A stretch of 64,000 nucleotides of DNA from Candidatus Coprenecus merdigallinarum (GCA_018712545.1 DVGV01000043.1:1-64000); one strand, 5' to 3'; shown: positions 36,905 to 46,722, numbered from the stretch's first letter. Notes: generated by a model not told the origin, from the letters alone. Made by a program: numbers and translations.

Positions 36905-39607
36905 TTATAGGGTGAAGCGGACCTTCAGCAGTGCCGCCAGCGGTCTGAGCCGGTAGGTGTAGACGTATGTGGTGATGTCACTGTAGACGGCCGAACTGTA
37001 GGTGTCCGTACCGAGGAGGTTGCGGCACTCCAGGGTCAGCTCCAGCCGTTTCGTGCGCCACGAGAGAGAGGCGTCCAGGAAGAACATGGACCTGTCGCCG
37101 GAGACGGCGTCATTGTAGTAATGCTCACCGCCCACCTTCAGGAAGACGCTTTCGGCAAAGGACAGGCTGAGGGCCGCGTTCTGCCTCAACGAGTGAATCG
37201 GGGGCTGCTCCCCTCCGATGTCGGTCACGCTGCGGCTGCGGGAGGCCGACACCCCGTAGTCCAGACCGGCCCAGTCACAGAACCGGGAGCTTAGTGCCAG
37301 GGTGCCGGAAATGTTGTCCATCTCGCTCTGATACAGCTCGTACTGGCGGTACAGGGAGCTCCATGTACGGGACCAGGATGCCGACAGCTTCACGGTGGTG
37401 CTGATAGCGAAGAAGAGCTTGCTGGCATTGGCCGCCACGTTGACCCCGTGTGAGAGACCGGGGCTGTCCACCGTCTCCACCCGGGTGAGAGTGCCGTCAT
37501 AGACAGTGCCGTAGGTATGGCTGTTCCAGCTCCTCCAGTAGCCGCCGGAGAGCTTGGCGAAAGCCGCTATGCGGGTGGCGGCGTACGAGAGGTCCGCGAC
37601 GTAGTTCTGGAGCCTGCGCCGGGGCAGCTCCCCGCCGGTCCGGGAGATGTGGCGGTAGTTGCTCATGATATATCCTCCGTAGTCGCTGTACAGCCCGCCG
37701 TAGCTCTCGTCGTATGAGGCAGAGGCGGACAGTTTCAGCTCGGGAGCAATGGCCAGCTGCATGCTGAGGGCCGGTGAGACGAGCGGACGGTCGACGATGC
37801 CGGTGCCGCCGCGCACACGGTCGCTCTGCCGGATACCCTTGTACCCCAGGCTGGCGTATGCGGAGATATTGAACTTCTTGCCGATGCGGTAGGAGACCGA
37901 GGGCTGGGCAGCCACGGTGTACTCCTGGCGGAGGATGTCGTTGCGCATGGAGTCGGCGGCCTGCGGGGGCGGTCCGTCCGTCGTGAGCGGAGACAGCTCC
38001 GAGCGCATCATGTCCACCGCAGCATCAGCCCGGAAGGTCAGCGAGACGAACCAGCCGCTGCGGTTGAACGTGAGTCCCGCCCGGTTGTATGCGGTGAGTC
38101 TTCTTGCCGAGATGGACTGCACGGCTCCATCAGCTCCCGCGCTGTCCCCGAAGATGCCATCGTAGATCAGCGGCCTGACGGTGAGGGTCTCGGGCCGGTC
38201 GCTGTACGAGATGTCGGAGGAGGCGTCCCACATAAGGGGACCGCTGCTGCGCATGTAGCGGAAACGGTTGCTCAGGCTCAGACCAGGATGGCGGAAGGAC
38301 TGCTCCACGGAGGAGCCGTTGTTGTCCACGCCGCCGTAGTCCGTGCTCCACGAGCCGCTGAAGGACAGCTTGTCGATGATGTACCGCTCTTTTGTGTTGC
38401 TCTCCACGTCGATGTCCGCCGTGAGCCGGTCCAGGCGCGAGCGGGAGAGGATGCTCTCACCGATGACTATCTGCTGTGCAGGATCAGCCAGATGGTATGT
38501 CGTTACCGAAGTCCCCTCGTCCTCGCGCAGGTCGTGCTGGTACTGCACGTTCGCCCTCAGGTTCAGGTCCTCGCGCAGACGGACTATGCTGTTGGCGGAG
38601 ACCATGTGCGTCTGATTGTCCAGATAGCGGTTCTTTCCGAACGGAGGGACACTCGGACGCTTGACCCCGAGCACCGAGGAGGACCCGTCGGAGAAACCCA
38701 TGAGACCTCCGAAGATCTCCTCCGACACGTCGTCGCCGGTGTTGTTGGTCTTGTAGGTGTCCATGGTCTGGAACCTGCGGCCGAAGTACATGGCCGCCGC
38801 CTCTCCGTACCACATCGCGGGCCTGTAGCCTCCGCCTGCCGCTATGTATCCGCCCCAGGTGCCCCTGGCCCCCTTCTTCAGACGGAGATTGACGGCCGGA
38901 GCTCCCGGCAGACCCTGATCCTCATAGATCTTGATGTGCTGGTGGTCCTCCATGACCTCCACGGACGCTATGTCCTCGGCCCTGATGGTGTTGGTGGCCA
39001 GACCGTAGCGCGACTCAAGCATGTCCAGACCCTCCACGTACATCCGGCCTATATCCTTCCCGTTGTACCTCAGTCTTCCGGAACGGGACACCTCGATGCC
39101 CGGCATCCTGCTCATCACCTCCCCTATGGTGCGGTCGCCGCTCTCCCTGAAGCTCTCCACATGATATACCACAGTGTCCGTCCTTCTCTCCACCGGCTCG
39201 GCCCTGACGGTCACCTCTCCAAGGGACATCGCAGCCCATTCCATAGAGAAGTCCACCGTCATGCTACGGGCGGGGATGACCCTGGTCTGGGTCCTGAGGT
39301 TGAAGCCCGTGACCCTGACGGCCAGACTGTCGTCATCTCCGGAATACTCAATACTGTAGGTCCCGTCAGAAGAGGTCATGGCGAAACGGTACACCGAACG
39401 GCCGTCGCTGCGGCACAGCATCACATTGGCATCCTCTACGGGAGCGCCGCTGTCGCTGCGGGTGACACGGCCGCGCACGGTCACAGTGACTTTCTCCACG
39501 GTCACTTTCTCCTGCGAATGTACCTGCGGCAGGCTTGCCAGGCTCATGGTTGCCTGCGACATCAAGGCTTGAGCCAGGAGTGTCAGTACGGTCAGAATTC
39601 GTCTCAT
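36905..39607 (-). CDS. TonB-dependent receptor-like outer-membrane protein (module 1)
   Basis: 900 residues. A signal peptide is followed by a carboxypeptidase-regulatory-like domain (about 43-125, VRGRVTRSDSGAPVEDANV), a plug-like domain (about 135-240, RTIGEVMSRMPGIEV) and a large beta-barrel to the terminal TL. No SusD-like gene is nearby. It is preceded by two GLPGLI genes in the same direction (34 nt gap to the nearer one), a pairing common in Bacteroidetes. The ligand is unknown. The second module at 43837-49361 has the same gene order. Confidence 0.85.
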   Translation of the reverse strand: MRRILTVLTLLAQALMSQATMSLASLPQVHSQEKVTVEKVTVTVRGRVTRSDSGAPVEDANVMLCRSDGRSVYRFAMTSSDGTYSIEYSGDDDSLAVRVTGFNLRTQTRVIPARSMTVDFSMEWAAMSLGEVTVRAEPVERRTDTVVYHVESFRESGDRTIGEVMSRMPGIEVSRSGRLRYNGKDIGRMYVEGLDMLESRYGLATNTIRAEDIASVEVMEDHQHIKIYEDQGLPGAPAVNLRLKKGARGTWGGYIAAGGGYRPAMWYGEAAAMYFGRRFQTMDTYKTNNTGDDVSEEIFGGLMGFSDGSSSVLGVKRPSVPPFGKNRYLDNQTHMVSANSIVRLREDLNLRANVQYQHDLREDEGTSVTTYHLADPAQQIVIGESILSRSRLDRLTADIDVESNTKERYIIDKLSFSGSWSTDYGGVDNNGSSVEQSFRHPGLSLSNRFRYMRSSGPLMWDASSDISYSDRPETLTVRPLIYDGIFGDSAGADGAVQSISARRLTAYNRAGLTFNRSGWFVSLTFRADAAVDMMRSELSPLTTDGPPPQAADSMRNDILRQEYTVAAQPSVSYRIGKKFNISAYASLGYKGIRQSDRVRGGTGIVDRPLVSPALSMQLAIAPELKLSASASYDESYGGLYSDYGGYIMSNYRHISRTGGELPRRRLQNYVADLSYAATRIAAFAKLSGGYWRSWNSHTYGTVYDGTLTRVETVDSPGLSHGVNVAANASKLFFAISTTVKLSASWSRTWSSLYRQYELYQSEMDNISGTLALSSRFCDWAGLDYGVSASRSRSVTDIGGEQPPIHSLRQNAALSLSFAESVFLKVGGEHYYNDAVSGDRSMFFLDASLSWRTKRLELTLECRNLLGTDTYSSAVYSDITTYVYTYRLRPLAALLKVRFTL

Positions 39608-39641
39608 GGTACACTTTTTAATGTTTATGCCAGGTCACTGT

Positions 39642-40583
39642 CTATGGCCATTCCATGGGATAGTAGGGCATCCGCCAGTTCCGGTAGTCGGCCTCCTCGA
39701 TGCCTTTGCCGGTCACGATGTAGACCGTCGTCTCCTCGTTGAAGGACTTCGGCCAGCGGAAGCAGCTGCGCTCGTAACGCTTGAACTTGCGGTAGGTCGT
39801 CCTGTCCTCGTGCTCGTAAACATAGTCGTAGAAAGGCTCGGGACTGTCGGTCACGGACACAGCCTCGAAGCTGTACTGTCCCGTGGTGTCTCTGGCGTAC
39901 AGTATCAGCCCAGGCAGGCCCTTGAGCTTCCACGGACCCTCGCTTACCGGTATCTCAGGGGTGAACCACGCCTCCCACCTCCGGCCACGGAAGTCGCACT
40001 CGGCCTTCTGACAGTCGAACGACGCCACAGTGCCGTGCTCTCCGGTCATCTCCCACTCCAGGGCCGGGACCTCCTCCTCGTAGATGTGGGCCAGGCTGTA
40101 GGAGAAGTTGCCGTTTTCAGCCTTTTCATTGGCCCATATATCTGGCACTACAACCTTGAGCCTGTCCGAACCGTAATCGCACATGACGGACTTGTAGAAA
40201 TACGAAGGTATTCCGCTTGAGTCAGGAGTGACGGAATAATCACCTATTTCTCCGCGGACGTGTCTGTCCAAAAGATCATAACTCCTCTTACTCAGGACAT
40301 GCTGCGCAATGTCATTGAACAGCGAGTATCTGTCGCCGACATGCAGCGATGTCAGATGACGCCGGTCAAAACCGCCGTCGTACAGCCTGTAATACGCACT
40401 GTATATTACGGTAAGCCGGGACGTGTCAAGGCAGACAGAGTCCACCACCCTCACGCGATTGTTCGACGGATCCTTCCCATCTCCGTACATAGCGAAGCTG
40501 TCGGGAAGATCCTGGCCCCGGGCTGGGCCGGCACACAGCAGCAGGGGCAGGGAGAGGCAGATGAGTTTCTTGATAAGTTTCAT
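39642..40583 (-). CDS. GLPGLI-family protein A
   Basis: 313 residues with signal peptide MKLIKKLICLSLPLLLCAGPARGQ. The family motif GLPGLIL lies near residue 225 after WKLK. The function is unknown. Members are exported and often sit beside TonB receptors. The first about 45 residues and the last about 150 are nearly identical to protein B (40966), whereas the middle (about 45-165) is unrelated in detail. This is a mosaic pattern that suggests duplication with gene conversion or strong diversification of the centre. It has its own promoter at 40609-40639. Confidence 0.85.
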   Translation of the reverse strand: MKLIKKLICLSLPLLLCAGPARGQDLPDSFAMYGDGKDPSNNRVRVVDSVCLDTSRLTVIYSAYYRLYDGGFDRRHLTSLHVGDRYSLFNDIAQHVLSKRSYDLLDRHVRGEIGDYSVTPDSSGIPSYFYKSVMCDYGSDRLKVVVPDIWANEKAENGNFSYSLAHIYEEEVPALEWEMTGEHGTVASFDCQKAECDFRGRRWEAWFTPEIPVSEGPWKLKGLPGLILYARDTTGQYSFEAVSVTDSPEPFYDYVYEHEDRTTYRKFKRYERSCFRWPKSFNEETTVYIVTGKGIEEADYRNWRMPYYPMEWP

Positions 40584-40608
40584 AGCAGCCTGTATTTGTT
40601 GGTTGCTA

Positions 40609-40639
40609 CAAATTTCGCAAACTTCAGCGAGAGAGCCAA
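40609..40639 (-). promoter_or_regulatory. Promoter of GLPGLI A
   Basis: On the minus strand, TTGG (40636-40639), a 19-nt spacer and GAAATTTG (40609-40616) are each one base from the consensus. The block is conserved at the same place before GLPGLI B, which supports it. Confidence 0.5.
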
Positions 40640-40643
40640 TTAT

Positions 40644-40657
40644 TTAACATTCGTTAA
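40644..40657. promoter_or_regulatory. Crp/Fnr-type palindrome before GLPGLI A
   Basis: TTAACATTCGTTAA, a perfect 5-4-5 inverted repeat. Its centre is 41.5 nt upstream of the 3' end of the -7 box, a usual place for an activator. Confidence 0.55.
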
Positions 40658-40965
40658 CATTGCAGCTTCGATAACTCCGTCTTCTTAGGTGCCGGTACCA
40701 CTCTATCCGCATCCATTCCATCAACAACTGCCTTTCCGTGCGGTGCAAAAGTTTCGGCAGGAAGGGCAGCGGGGGTGTCTTGTAATCACTCGCTGATCAA
40801 GCAGTTATAAATCACAGTGTGCTTCAGACCGGTTCAGAAAGTTCCCAAAATCTCTCGTTATATTCGCAAGTGTCTGGTCTTAGAGCATTTATAAAAACTG
40901 ACCGCTCCCGTACTTACCGTTCACCTCTCTGCCTTGCACGCTACCGGGAAATGGCAGGCTTCGGT
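40658..40965. other. Gap between GLPGLI A and B without a recognised gene
   Basis: About 310 nt behind GLPGLI B and in front of the operator of GLPGLI A. No convincing start codon with coding character, terminator or known repeat was seen. A short minus-strand frame here lacks any recognisable motif. Confidence 0.4.
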
Positions 40966-41946
40966 CTATGGCCATTCCATGGGATAGTAGGGCATCCGCC
41001 AGTTCCGGTAGTCGGCCTCCTCGATGCCCTTGCCGGTCACGATGTAGACCGTCGTCTCCTCTTTGAAGGACTTCGGCCAGCGGAAGCAGCTGCGCTCGTA
41101 ACGCTTGAACCTGCGGTAGGTCGTCCTGTCCTCGTGCTCGTAAACGTAGTCGTAGAAAGGCTCGGGACTGTCGGTCACCGACACAGCCTCGAAGCTGTAC
41201 TGCCCCGTGGTGTCTCTGGCGTACAGTATCAGCCCGGGCAGGCCCTTGAGCTTCCACGGACCCTCGCTTACAGGTATCTCCGGGGTGAACCACGCCTCCC
41301 ACCTCCGGCCACGGAAGTCGCACTCGGCCTTCTGGCACTCGAACGACGCCACAGTGCCGTGCTCTCCGGTCATCTCCCACTCCAGGGCCGGGGCCTCCTC
41401 CTCGTAGATGTGGGCCAGGCTGTAGGAGAAGCCGGCTTGGCTCGGGGCCCATATATCCGGTATCGCCACCTTGAAGATTCCTGTTCTGTAGTCAGACATG
41501 ACAGAGCGGTAAAAGAATGAGCCGATTCCTCCTAAGTCACCGTAGGGGGCCATCTGTTCTGCACGTTCCCTCTTCAGTTCCTCCAGTTCCACACCCACTC
41601 CATGACCGGGTCCCAGGCTGTCCATTTTCGCCAGCTGGATATATGCGTATCTGTTTTTTATATGACTCGCGAAATCGTAAAACAACGAATGCGACACCCC
41701 CACATGCAGTATAGTGATATGCCATGTCGGCGAGCCTCCGGGATACAGCCAATAACACGCCTTATAACGGACACTCAGCAAGGATGTGTCTACCAATATG
41801 GAATCTATCGCTTTTAAAGAGTTATTACTGGGGCTCTTCCCATCACCGTACATCGCGAAGCTGTCGGGAAGATCCTGGCCCCGGGCTGGGCCGGCACACA
41901 GCAGCAGGGGCAGGGAGAGGCAGATGAGTTTCTTGATAAGCTTCAT
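40966..41946 (-). CDS. GLPGLI-family protein B
   Basis: 326 residues and the same signal peptide as protein A. The C-terminal part from FSYSLAHIYEEE onward (about 175-326) differs from protein A at only a few positions, including the GLPGLIL motif. Residues about 48-165 are different and 13 residues longer. The upstream 75 nt, including the promoter and the 5-4-5 palindrome, are also conserved with A. This shows a recent tandem duplication that includes regulation. The role is unknown and the protein is likely periplasmic or outer-membrane associated. Confidence 0.85.
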   Translation of the reverse strand: MKLIKKLICLSLPLLLCAGPARGQDLPDSFAMYGDGKSPSNNSLKAIDSILVDTSLLSVRYKACYWLYPGGSPTWHITILHVGVSHSLFYDFASHIKNRYAYIQLAKMDSLGPGHGVGVELEELKRERAEQMAPYGDLGGIGSFFYRSVMSDYRTGIFKVAIPDIWAPSQAGFSYSLAHIYEEEAPALEWEMTGEHGTVASFECQKAECDFRGRRWEAWFTPEIPVSEGPWKLKGLPGLILYARDTTGQYSFEAVSVTDSPEPFYDYVYEHEDRTTYRRFKRYERSCFRWPKSFKEETTVYIVTGKGIEEADYRNWRMPYYPMEWP

Positions 41947-41971
41947 AGCAGCCTGTATTTATTGGTTTCTA

Positions 41972-42002
41972 CAAATTTCACAAACTTCAGCGAGAGAGCC
42001 AA
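41972..42002 (-). promoter_or_regulatory. Promoter of GLPGLI B
   Basis: Same layout as before GLPGLI A: TTGG (41999-42002), a 19-nt spacer and GAAATTTG (41972-41979) on the minus strand. Confidence 0.5.
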
Positions 42003-42006
42003 TTAT

Positions 42007-42020
42007 TTAACACTCGTTAA
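42007..42020. promoter_or_regulatory. Crp/Fnr-type palindrome before GLPGLI B
   Basis: TTAACACTCGTTAA, again a 5-4-5 repeat with its centre 41.5 nt from the 3' end of the -7 box. Confidence 0.55.
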
Positions 42021-42053
42021 CATTCGATGACGCAGCGAGGGGTTTGGTCTGAC

Positions 42054-42218
42054 GGCCACAAATGCTGTTATGCCTCGGAAGCGTAAATTGAACAAGTTCG
42101 TTTGCACTTTTCTCGGCTTCTGAGTATTTTTGGCCCATGGCCACAAATGCTGTTACGCCTCGGCAATGAAATTTGAACAAGTTCAATTTGCATTGCTCTC
42201 GACTTCTGCGTATTTTTG
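42054..42218 (+). repeat. Two direct copies of an 80-nt promoter segment
   Basis: Copy 1 is 42054-42132 and copy 2 is 42139-42218 (period 85). Both start GGCCACAAATGCTGTTA and end TATTTTTG. Each carries a complete promoter: TTTG at 42101-42104 with TATTTTTG at 42125-42132, and TTTG at 42187-42190 with TATTTTTG at 42211-42218, both with 20-nt spacers. The second box is only about 30 nt before the ATPase start. Confidence 0.8.
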
Positions 42219-42247
42219 TTTCTGAAATGAAAATGGAGGACTGCGCT

Positions 42248-43852
42248 ATGATGAAATACCCGATAGGAGTTCAGAGCTTCGAACAGATCCGCGAGGACGG
42301 TTATGCCTATGTGGACAAGACCGACCTTGTATACAGGCTTACGCATGAAGGGAAAATCTATTTTCTGAGCCGCCCGCGGCGGTTCGGCAAGAGCCTGCTG
42401 GTATCCACCCTGAAGAACTATTTTCTGGGGCGCAAGGAACTGTTCGAGGGACTGGCCATCAGTTCGCTGGAGAAGGAGTGGCTGGAGTACCCGGTGTTCC
42501 ATATCGACTTCAACGGCAGCAATTTCACTGCGCCGGGAACCCTTGATGCGGTAATAGAGGGAAGTGTATCGCAGTGGGAGTCTCAGTACGGCCGCAGCGA
42601 AGAGTTCACCGATGCCGGCAGACGGTTCGCATACGTGCTGAAAAAAGCTCACGAGCAGACAGGCCGCAGATGCGTGGTGCTCATCGACGAGTACGACAAG
42701 CCGATGCTGGACGTGCTGGATACCGGCTATACTATAACCGTGGACGGGAAGCAGCGCCTGCTGGAGGAGTGGAACAGAGATGTGCTCAAGGGGTTCTACT
42801 CTGTATTCAAGGCTGCGGACGCGGACCTTCAGTTCGTGCTGCTCACGGGTGTGACCAAGTTTGCCCAGGTAAGCGTGTTCAGCGGGTTCAACCAGCCCCA
42901 GGACATCAGCATGTCTTCGGATTACGAGACCCTGTGCGGCATCACCCAGGAGGAGCTGGAGAGTTATTTTGCAGAGCCGATAGATGCGATGGCCGCTTCC
43001 TTCGGAGAGAGCCGCGAGGAGATGCTTTCAAGGCTGAAGCGTCACTACGACGGCTATCATTTTTCCGAACGGATGACCGACGTCTACAATCCGTTCAGCC
43101 TTCTGAATGCCTTCGCCCAGAAGGCAGTCCGCGATTACTGGTTCGCCAGCGGCACGCCTACCTATCTGATCCGGCTGCTGTCTCACTCGGACGAGAACCT
43201 GGACGAACTTACCGGCAAGTACTACGACCCCTCCCAGTTCGTCGACTACAAGGCCGATGTCGAGAAACCCCTGCCGATGATTTATCAGAGCGGCTACCTG
43301 ACCATCAAGGATTATGACAGGGACACCGGTACATTCCTTCTGGATCTGCCCAACAACGAGGTGCAGAAAGGTTTTGTCTCACTGATAGCCTCCGACTATT
43401 TCCAGGACCGCCGCAATGATTTCGGAGGCATGGCCCGCGGTCTTTATATCGCATTGAGGGACGGTGATCCGGACCGGATGCGGGAACTGCTTACATCGTT
43501 TCTTGCGGACATTCCGTACACCATGCGCCGCAGGGAGGACGAGCGGGAGAGGGAGCGTTATTTTCAATATACATTCTACCTGATTTTCCGCATGATAGGC
43601 GTATACGCCGTCATAGTGGAGAAGCCTCAGAGCCAGGGCCGCGTGGACTACATCGTAGAGACCCCGAAGTACGTCTACATCTTCGAGTTCAAGCTGGACG
43701 GTACAGCAGACGAGGCCCTCGCCCAGATTGAGGCGAAAGGCTATGCCCGCCCTTACGCTGCCGACAGCCGCACAGTCTGGTGCATCGGTGTCAGCTTCTC
43801 CTCGGAGACCGGCACCGTAGGAGAATGGAAATCCCGTCAGAACGTAAAGTAA
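42248..43852 (+). CDS. AAA-ATPase-like protein with C-terminal PD-(D/E)XK nuclease-like domain
   Basis: 534 residues starting at MMKYPIGVQSF, the usual family start. The promoter at 42187-42218 excludes the longer frame from 42173. The N-terminal AAA-ATPase-like domain has the Walker A-type RPRRFGKSLLVSTL, Walker B VVLIDEYDKPML and a Sensor-like LLTGVTKF. The C-terminal end (RVDYIVETPKYVYIFEFKLDGTADEALAQI) is a PD-(D/E)XK fold with D, E-x-K. Such genes occur in many copies in Bacteroidetes and their function is not established. It lies on the opposite strand between two GLPGLI/TonB modules and overlaps the end of the next gene by 16 nt. Confidence 0.87.
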   Translation: MMKYPIGVQSFEQIREDGYAYVDKTDLVYRLTHEGKIYFLSRPRRFGKSLLVSTLKNYFLGRKELFEGLAISSLEKEWLEYPVFHIDFNGSNFTAPGTLDAVIEGSVSQWESQYGRSEEFTDAGRRFAYVLKKAHEQTGRRCVVLIDEYDKPMLDVLDTGYTITVDGKQRLLEEWNRDVLKGFYSVFKAADADLQFVLLTGVTKFAQVSVFSGFNQPQDISMSSDYETLCGITQEELESYFAEPIDAMAASFGESREEMLSRLKRHYDGYHFSERMTDVYNPFSLLNAFAQKAVRDYWFASGTPTYLIRLLSHSDENLDELTGKYYDPSQFVDYKADVEKPLPMIYQSGYLTIKDYDRDTGTFLLDLPNNEVQKGFVSLIASDYFQDRRNDFGGMARGLYIALRDGDPDRMRELLTSFLADIPYTMRRREDERERERYFQYTFYLIFRMIGVYAVIVEKPQSQGRVDYIVETPKYVYIFEFKLDGTADEALAQIEAKGYARPYAADSRTVWCIGVSFSSETGTVGEWKSRQNVK

Positions 43853-46722
43853 ACCCCGGCGAGAATGTTCAGCGGACGGATACGGTACTCGCATGAGAAC
43901 TGCTGCAAGGCATTGAAAATGGAGTAGGCGTAGGTGCGCTGGTTGAGCAGGTTGCGGGCGGTGAGGCTGAGTTCTACCCCGCCCTTGAGGCGCCAGGCTA
44001 CGGAAGCGTCGAGCAGGACGGTGTTCATGGCCTGATCGGCGGTGAGCATGGTGTAGTAGTGCTCGGCGGACAGCTTCAGGTCCAGGCTGCGGTGCGGGGA
44101 AAGATTCAGGGAGAGGGTGTGGCTGAAATTGTCCTTGGACTCGGAAGTGCCGGTGCCGGGCAGGGAGAGGATGTAATGCGAATAGCCGAGTTCGTAGGAG
44201 AGGCTCATCCAGCGGGTCAGGCGGCCGTTGAAGGTCGGGCGCAGGGAAATGGTCTGCGAGAGGTAGGGGGTGCGGACCCCGTCCTGCAGGATGGAGGTGG
44301 TGGAAAAATCCATGTAGGACAATGTCACACCTACCTTGCCGTTGATGCCGTATATGCCGATGCTGCTGCTCAGGGAGGCGTACCGGCTCTCGCCGCGGCT
44401 GGGGGCATACTCCGTGCCTGTGACGATGTAGTCACCGAGGAAGTCCTGGGTGGAGGAGGTCTGGAGGATGTTCCAGGAGCGGCCTACGGTGCCGTCGATG
44501 TAGAACATGTTGACCGGGTCCTTGAAGTTGATGCGGCCGGAGACGCTGTAGGACTCGTCCTGAGCGGTGTTCTGGGAGCCGACAGTGAGATAGCGGTAGT
44601 TGCGCAGGATGTAGCCGCTGTAGAAATCCCGGATATCCAGACCGGAGTTGGACGCGCTGCCGGAGACGGTCAGGCTCAGGCGCGGCCCGGGCATGTACTT
44701 GACGGAGCCGGAGGCGCGGTAGATGAAACGGTCGGTGTCCAGACCCCAGTACTTAGCCCAGCTGACAGGGGCGGAAAGGCGGACCTCCCAGCTCTTGGAG
44801 TCATACTTCAGAGAAGGGGTGACGTATGGACGGATGTACGCCGCAGTCAAGTCGTTGCGGAAGGAGCCTGAGGCACCGGTACCGCCCACCCCTTCCAGCC
44901 GGGTGTCAAGTCTGCGTACCGAAGCGGCGAAACCGCCTGTAAGGCCGAGGGTCAGACTGCGGGCCACACGTAAATCCGTCGAGACATACGTATTAGTATT
45001 GAAATCCGCTATACCCACGAGCTGCCGCTGAGTGCTGCCCGCGCCTCCGTCCGATGAGGGGGCCTGACCGCCTGAGGTATTGTCCTGAGGCCCTGAGAGT
45101 CCTGCTGCCGAGCCGTTTCCGTCACCGTCGCGGAGCACCGTCAGCCGCTGGTCGTAATGCGTAAAATCATTCTGCGACATCAGGGTCAGGGAGCGGCTGC
45201 CCTTCCGGTGGATGTAGCGGATGTCGTCGCTGACGAAGATGTACGGCAGGCGGGCCTTCTGGGTGTTGGGATATTCGCCCGTCATGGTCTGGATGGCATC
45301 CTGGAACGACCCTTCGGCCCGGAGCACGTTGCGGAAGAAATATTCGTCGCGGTTGGCCTCCGCTTCCACCCGGGCCTCGATGTTGTGCTGCCGGGTCATG
45401 GCCTCCTCACCCTCGGTGACGGTGCGCTCGCCGTCCTCGAAATAATAGGTGGTCTCCGAGGAATTGGAGGACTCCAGACGGTCAAATACGTAGGAAGCCG
45501 AGGCATTGAGTTTCCAGTCATTGCGGAGCTTCCAGGTATTGGAGGTATTGGCCAGTGCCGAGGTGTTGAAACGCACGCGGGCCGCCCCTAAAGGAGCCTC
45601 GCTGGTGCCCACGGAGATGAAGCCGTCCCCTCCCCCGCTGCCGGAGCGGTCGTAGAGGCTCATGCTGCGCAGATCCCCCGACAGGTCCTCTCCGGTATTG
45701 TTCGTCTTGATATTGTTCACGCTGTTCCACTTGCGGCCCACCCGCATCAGGAAGAGGTTCCCGTCCCAGAGTGCCTGAGGGTCAGAAGTGACACCGCCCG
45801 CGAGAGCCGCCGAGCCTACCCATTTGCCCCGGGCCTGGTCCTGCAGCACCAGGTTGATGGCCGGCTTCTCCCCCGAGGTTATGCCCTTGAGGGCCTTAAC
45901 CGGCTGATGCTTCTCGATGATCTCGACCTTCTTCACGTCCTGGGCCGAGAGATTCCTGGTCAGCAGCGAGTAGCGGCCGCCGAGCAGATCCATGCCCTCC
46001 ACGTAGAGATTGCCGATAGACTCTCCGTTGTAGTAGATATCCCCGCCCTCGCGCACCTCCACCCCGGGCATCCGCTTCAGCACGTCCGAGATGCTTTTGT
46101 CCTGTTGCTCGACGAAACTCTGCACGTTGAACTCCACCGTATCGCCGAACAGATTGACCTTCGGAGCCCGCACCACCACTTCCTTGATATTCAGGGCCTG
46201 CGGCTGCAGTTCCACCCGGATGTCCTGCCAGTCCGCGACGCCGCTCCTACTGCCGACGGTACCGTCTCCTTCAAACCTGTCCTTCCCTGTCCGGCCTGCA
46301 CCGGTCTCTCCACTTTCTCCGGTATTCCGCTTACCGACAGCATCACCGCCTTCATCGTCCCCGGCCACTAAAGCCAATGTCACCGTAGCATAGCCCAGCA
46401 TCGACACCCTCAGCGAGTCCCCGGCAGCCGGCATTCCGCTCACCTGCAGCCCGAACCGTCCTTGTCCGTCCGTCAGCGCGTACTCCGTACCCTCCTGCCC
46501 CGCCGGCACATACAGCACCACTGCTCCGGCCACCGGCGTGCCTTTCCCGGCTTCCACCACCACGCCGCTTATCACCTCAGACTGCCGCATACCATATTTT
46601 TCCAAAGCCTGAACAGACACAGCTCCTGCTTGAAAATACCCGATACAAAGCAAAAGTGCACCGACTATAACTGCAAGCCCCCGTCCCTGCCTCCACCTTT
46701 TCCTTCCCACCTTCTGTTCCAC
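43837..46722 (-). CDS. TonB-dependent receptor-like outer-membrane protein (module 2)
   Basis: 961 residues if started at GTG 46722, which forms the last three bases of a repeat palindrome. Another GTG lies at 46710. Either gives a normal signal peptide (basic start, then GLAVIVGALLLCIGYFQAGA). A carboxypeptidase-regulatory-like domain (SGVVVEAGKGTPVAGAVVLYV), a Gly/Glu-rich insert, a plug-like domain (DVLKRMPGVEVREGG) and a barrel ending in YFTF follow. The frame stays open upstream to TTG 47196 through the repeat array, which would add 158 residues rich in Arg, Trp and Cys ahead of the signal peptide. I judge that extension unlikely. Two GLPGLI genes precede it in the same direction. Confidence 0.82.
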   Translation of the reverse strand: MEQKVGRKRWRQGRGLAVIVGALLLCIGYFQAGAVSVQALEKYGMRQSEVISGVVVEAGKGTPVAGAVVLYVPAGQEGTEYALTDGQGRFGLQVSGMPAAGDSLRVSMLGYATVTLALVAGDDEGGDAVGKRNTGESGETGAGRTGKDRFEGDGTVGSRSGVADWQDIRVELQPQALNIKEVVVRAPKVNLFGDTVEFNVQSFVEQQDKSISDVLKRMPGVEVREGGDIYYNGESIGNLYVEGMDLLGGRYSLLTRNLSAQDVKKVEIIEKHQPVKALKGITSGEKPAINLVLQDQARGKWVGSAALAGGVTSDPQALWDGNLFLMRVGRKWNSVNNIKTNNTGEDLSGDLRSMSLYDRSGSGGGDGFISVGTSEAPLGAARVRFNTSALANTSNTWKLRNDWKLNASASYVFDRLESSNSSETTYYFEDGERTVTEGEEAMTRQHNIEARVEAEANRDEYFFRNVLRAEGSFQDAIQTMTGEYPNTQKARLPYIFVSDDIRYIHRKGSRSLTLMSQNDFTHYDQRLTVLRDGDGNGSAAGLSGPQDNTSGGQAPSSDGGAGSTQRQLVGIADFNTNTYVSTDLRVARSLTLGLTGGFAASVRRLDTRLEGVGGTGASGSFRNDLTAAYIRPYVTPSLKYDSKSWEVRLSAPVSWAKYWGLDTDRFIYRASGSVKYMPGPRLSLTVSGSASNSGLDIRDFYSGYILRNYRYLTVGSQNTAQDESYSVSGRINFKDPVNMFYIDGTVGRSWNILQTSSTQDFLGDYIVTGTEYAPSRGESRYASLSSSIGIYGINGKVGVTLSYMDFSTTSILQDGVRTPYLSQTISLRPTFNGRLTRWMSLSYELGYSHYILSLPGTGTSESKDNFSHTLSLNLSPHRSLDLKLSAEHYYTMLTADQAMNTVLLDASVAWRLKGGVELSLTARNLLNQRTYAYSIFNALQQFSCEYRIRPLNILAGVYFTF

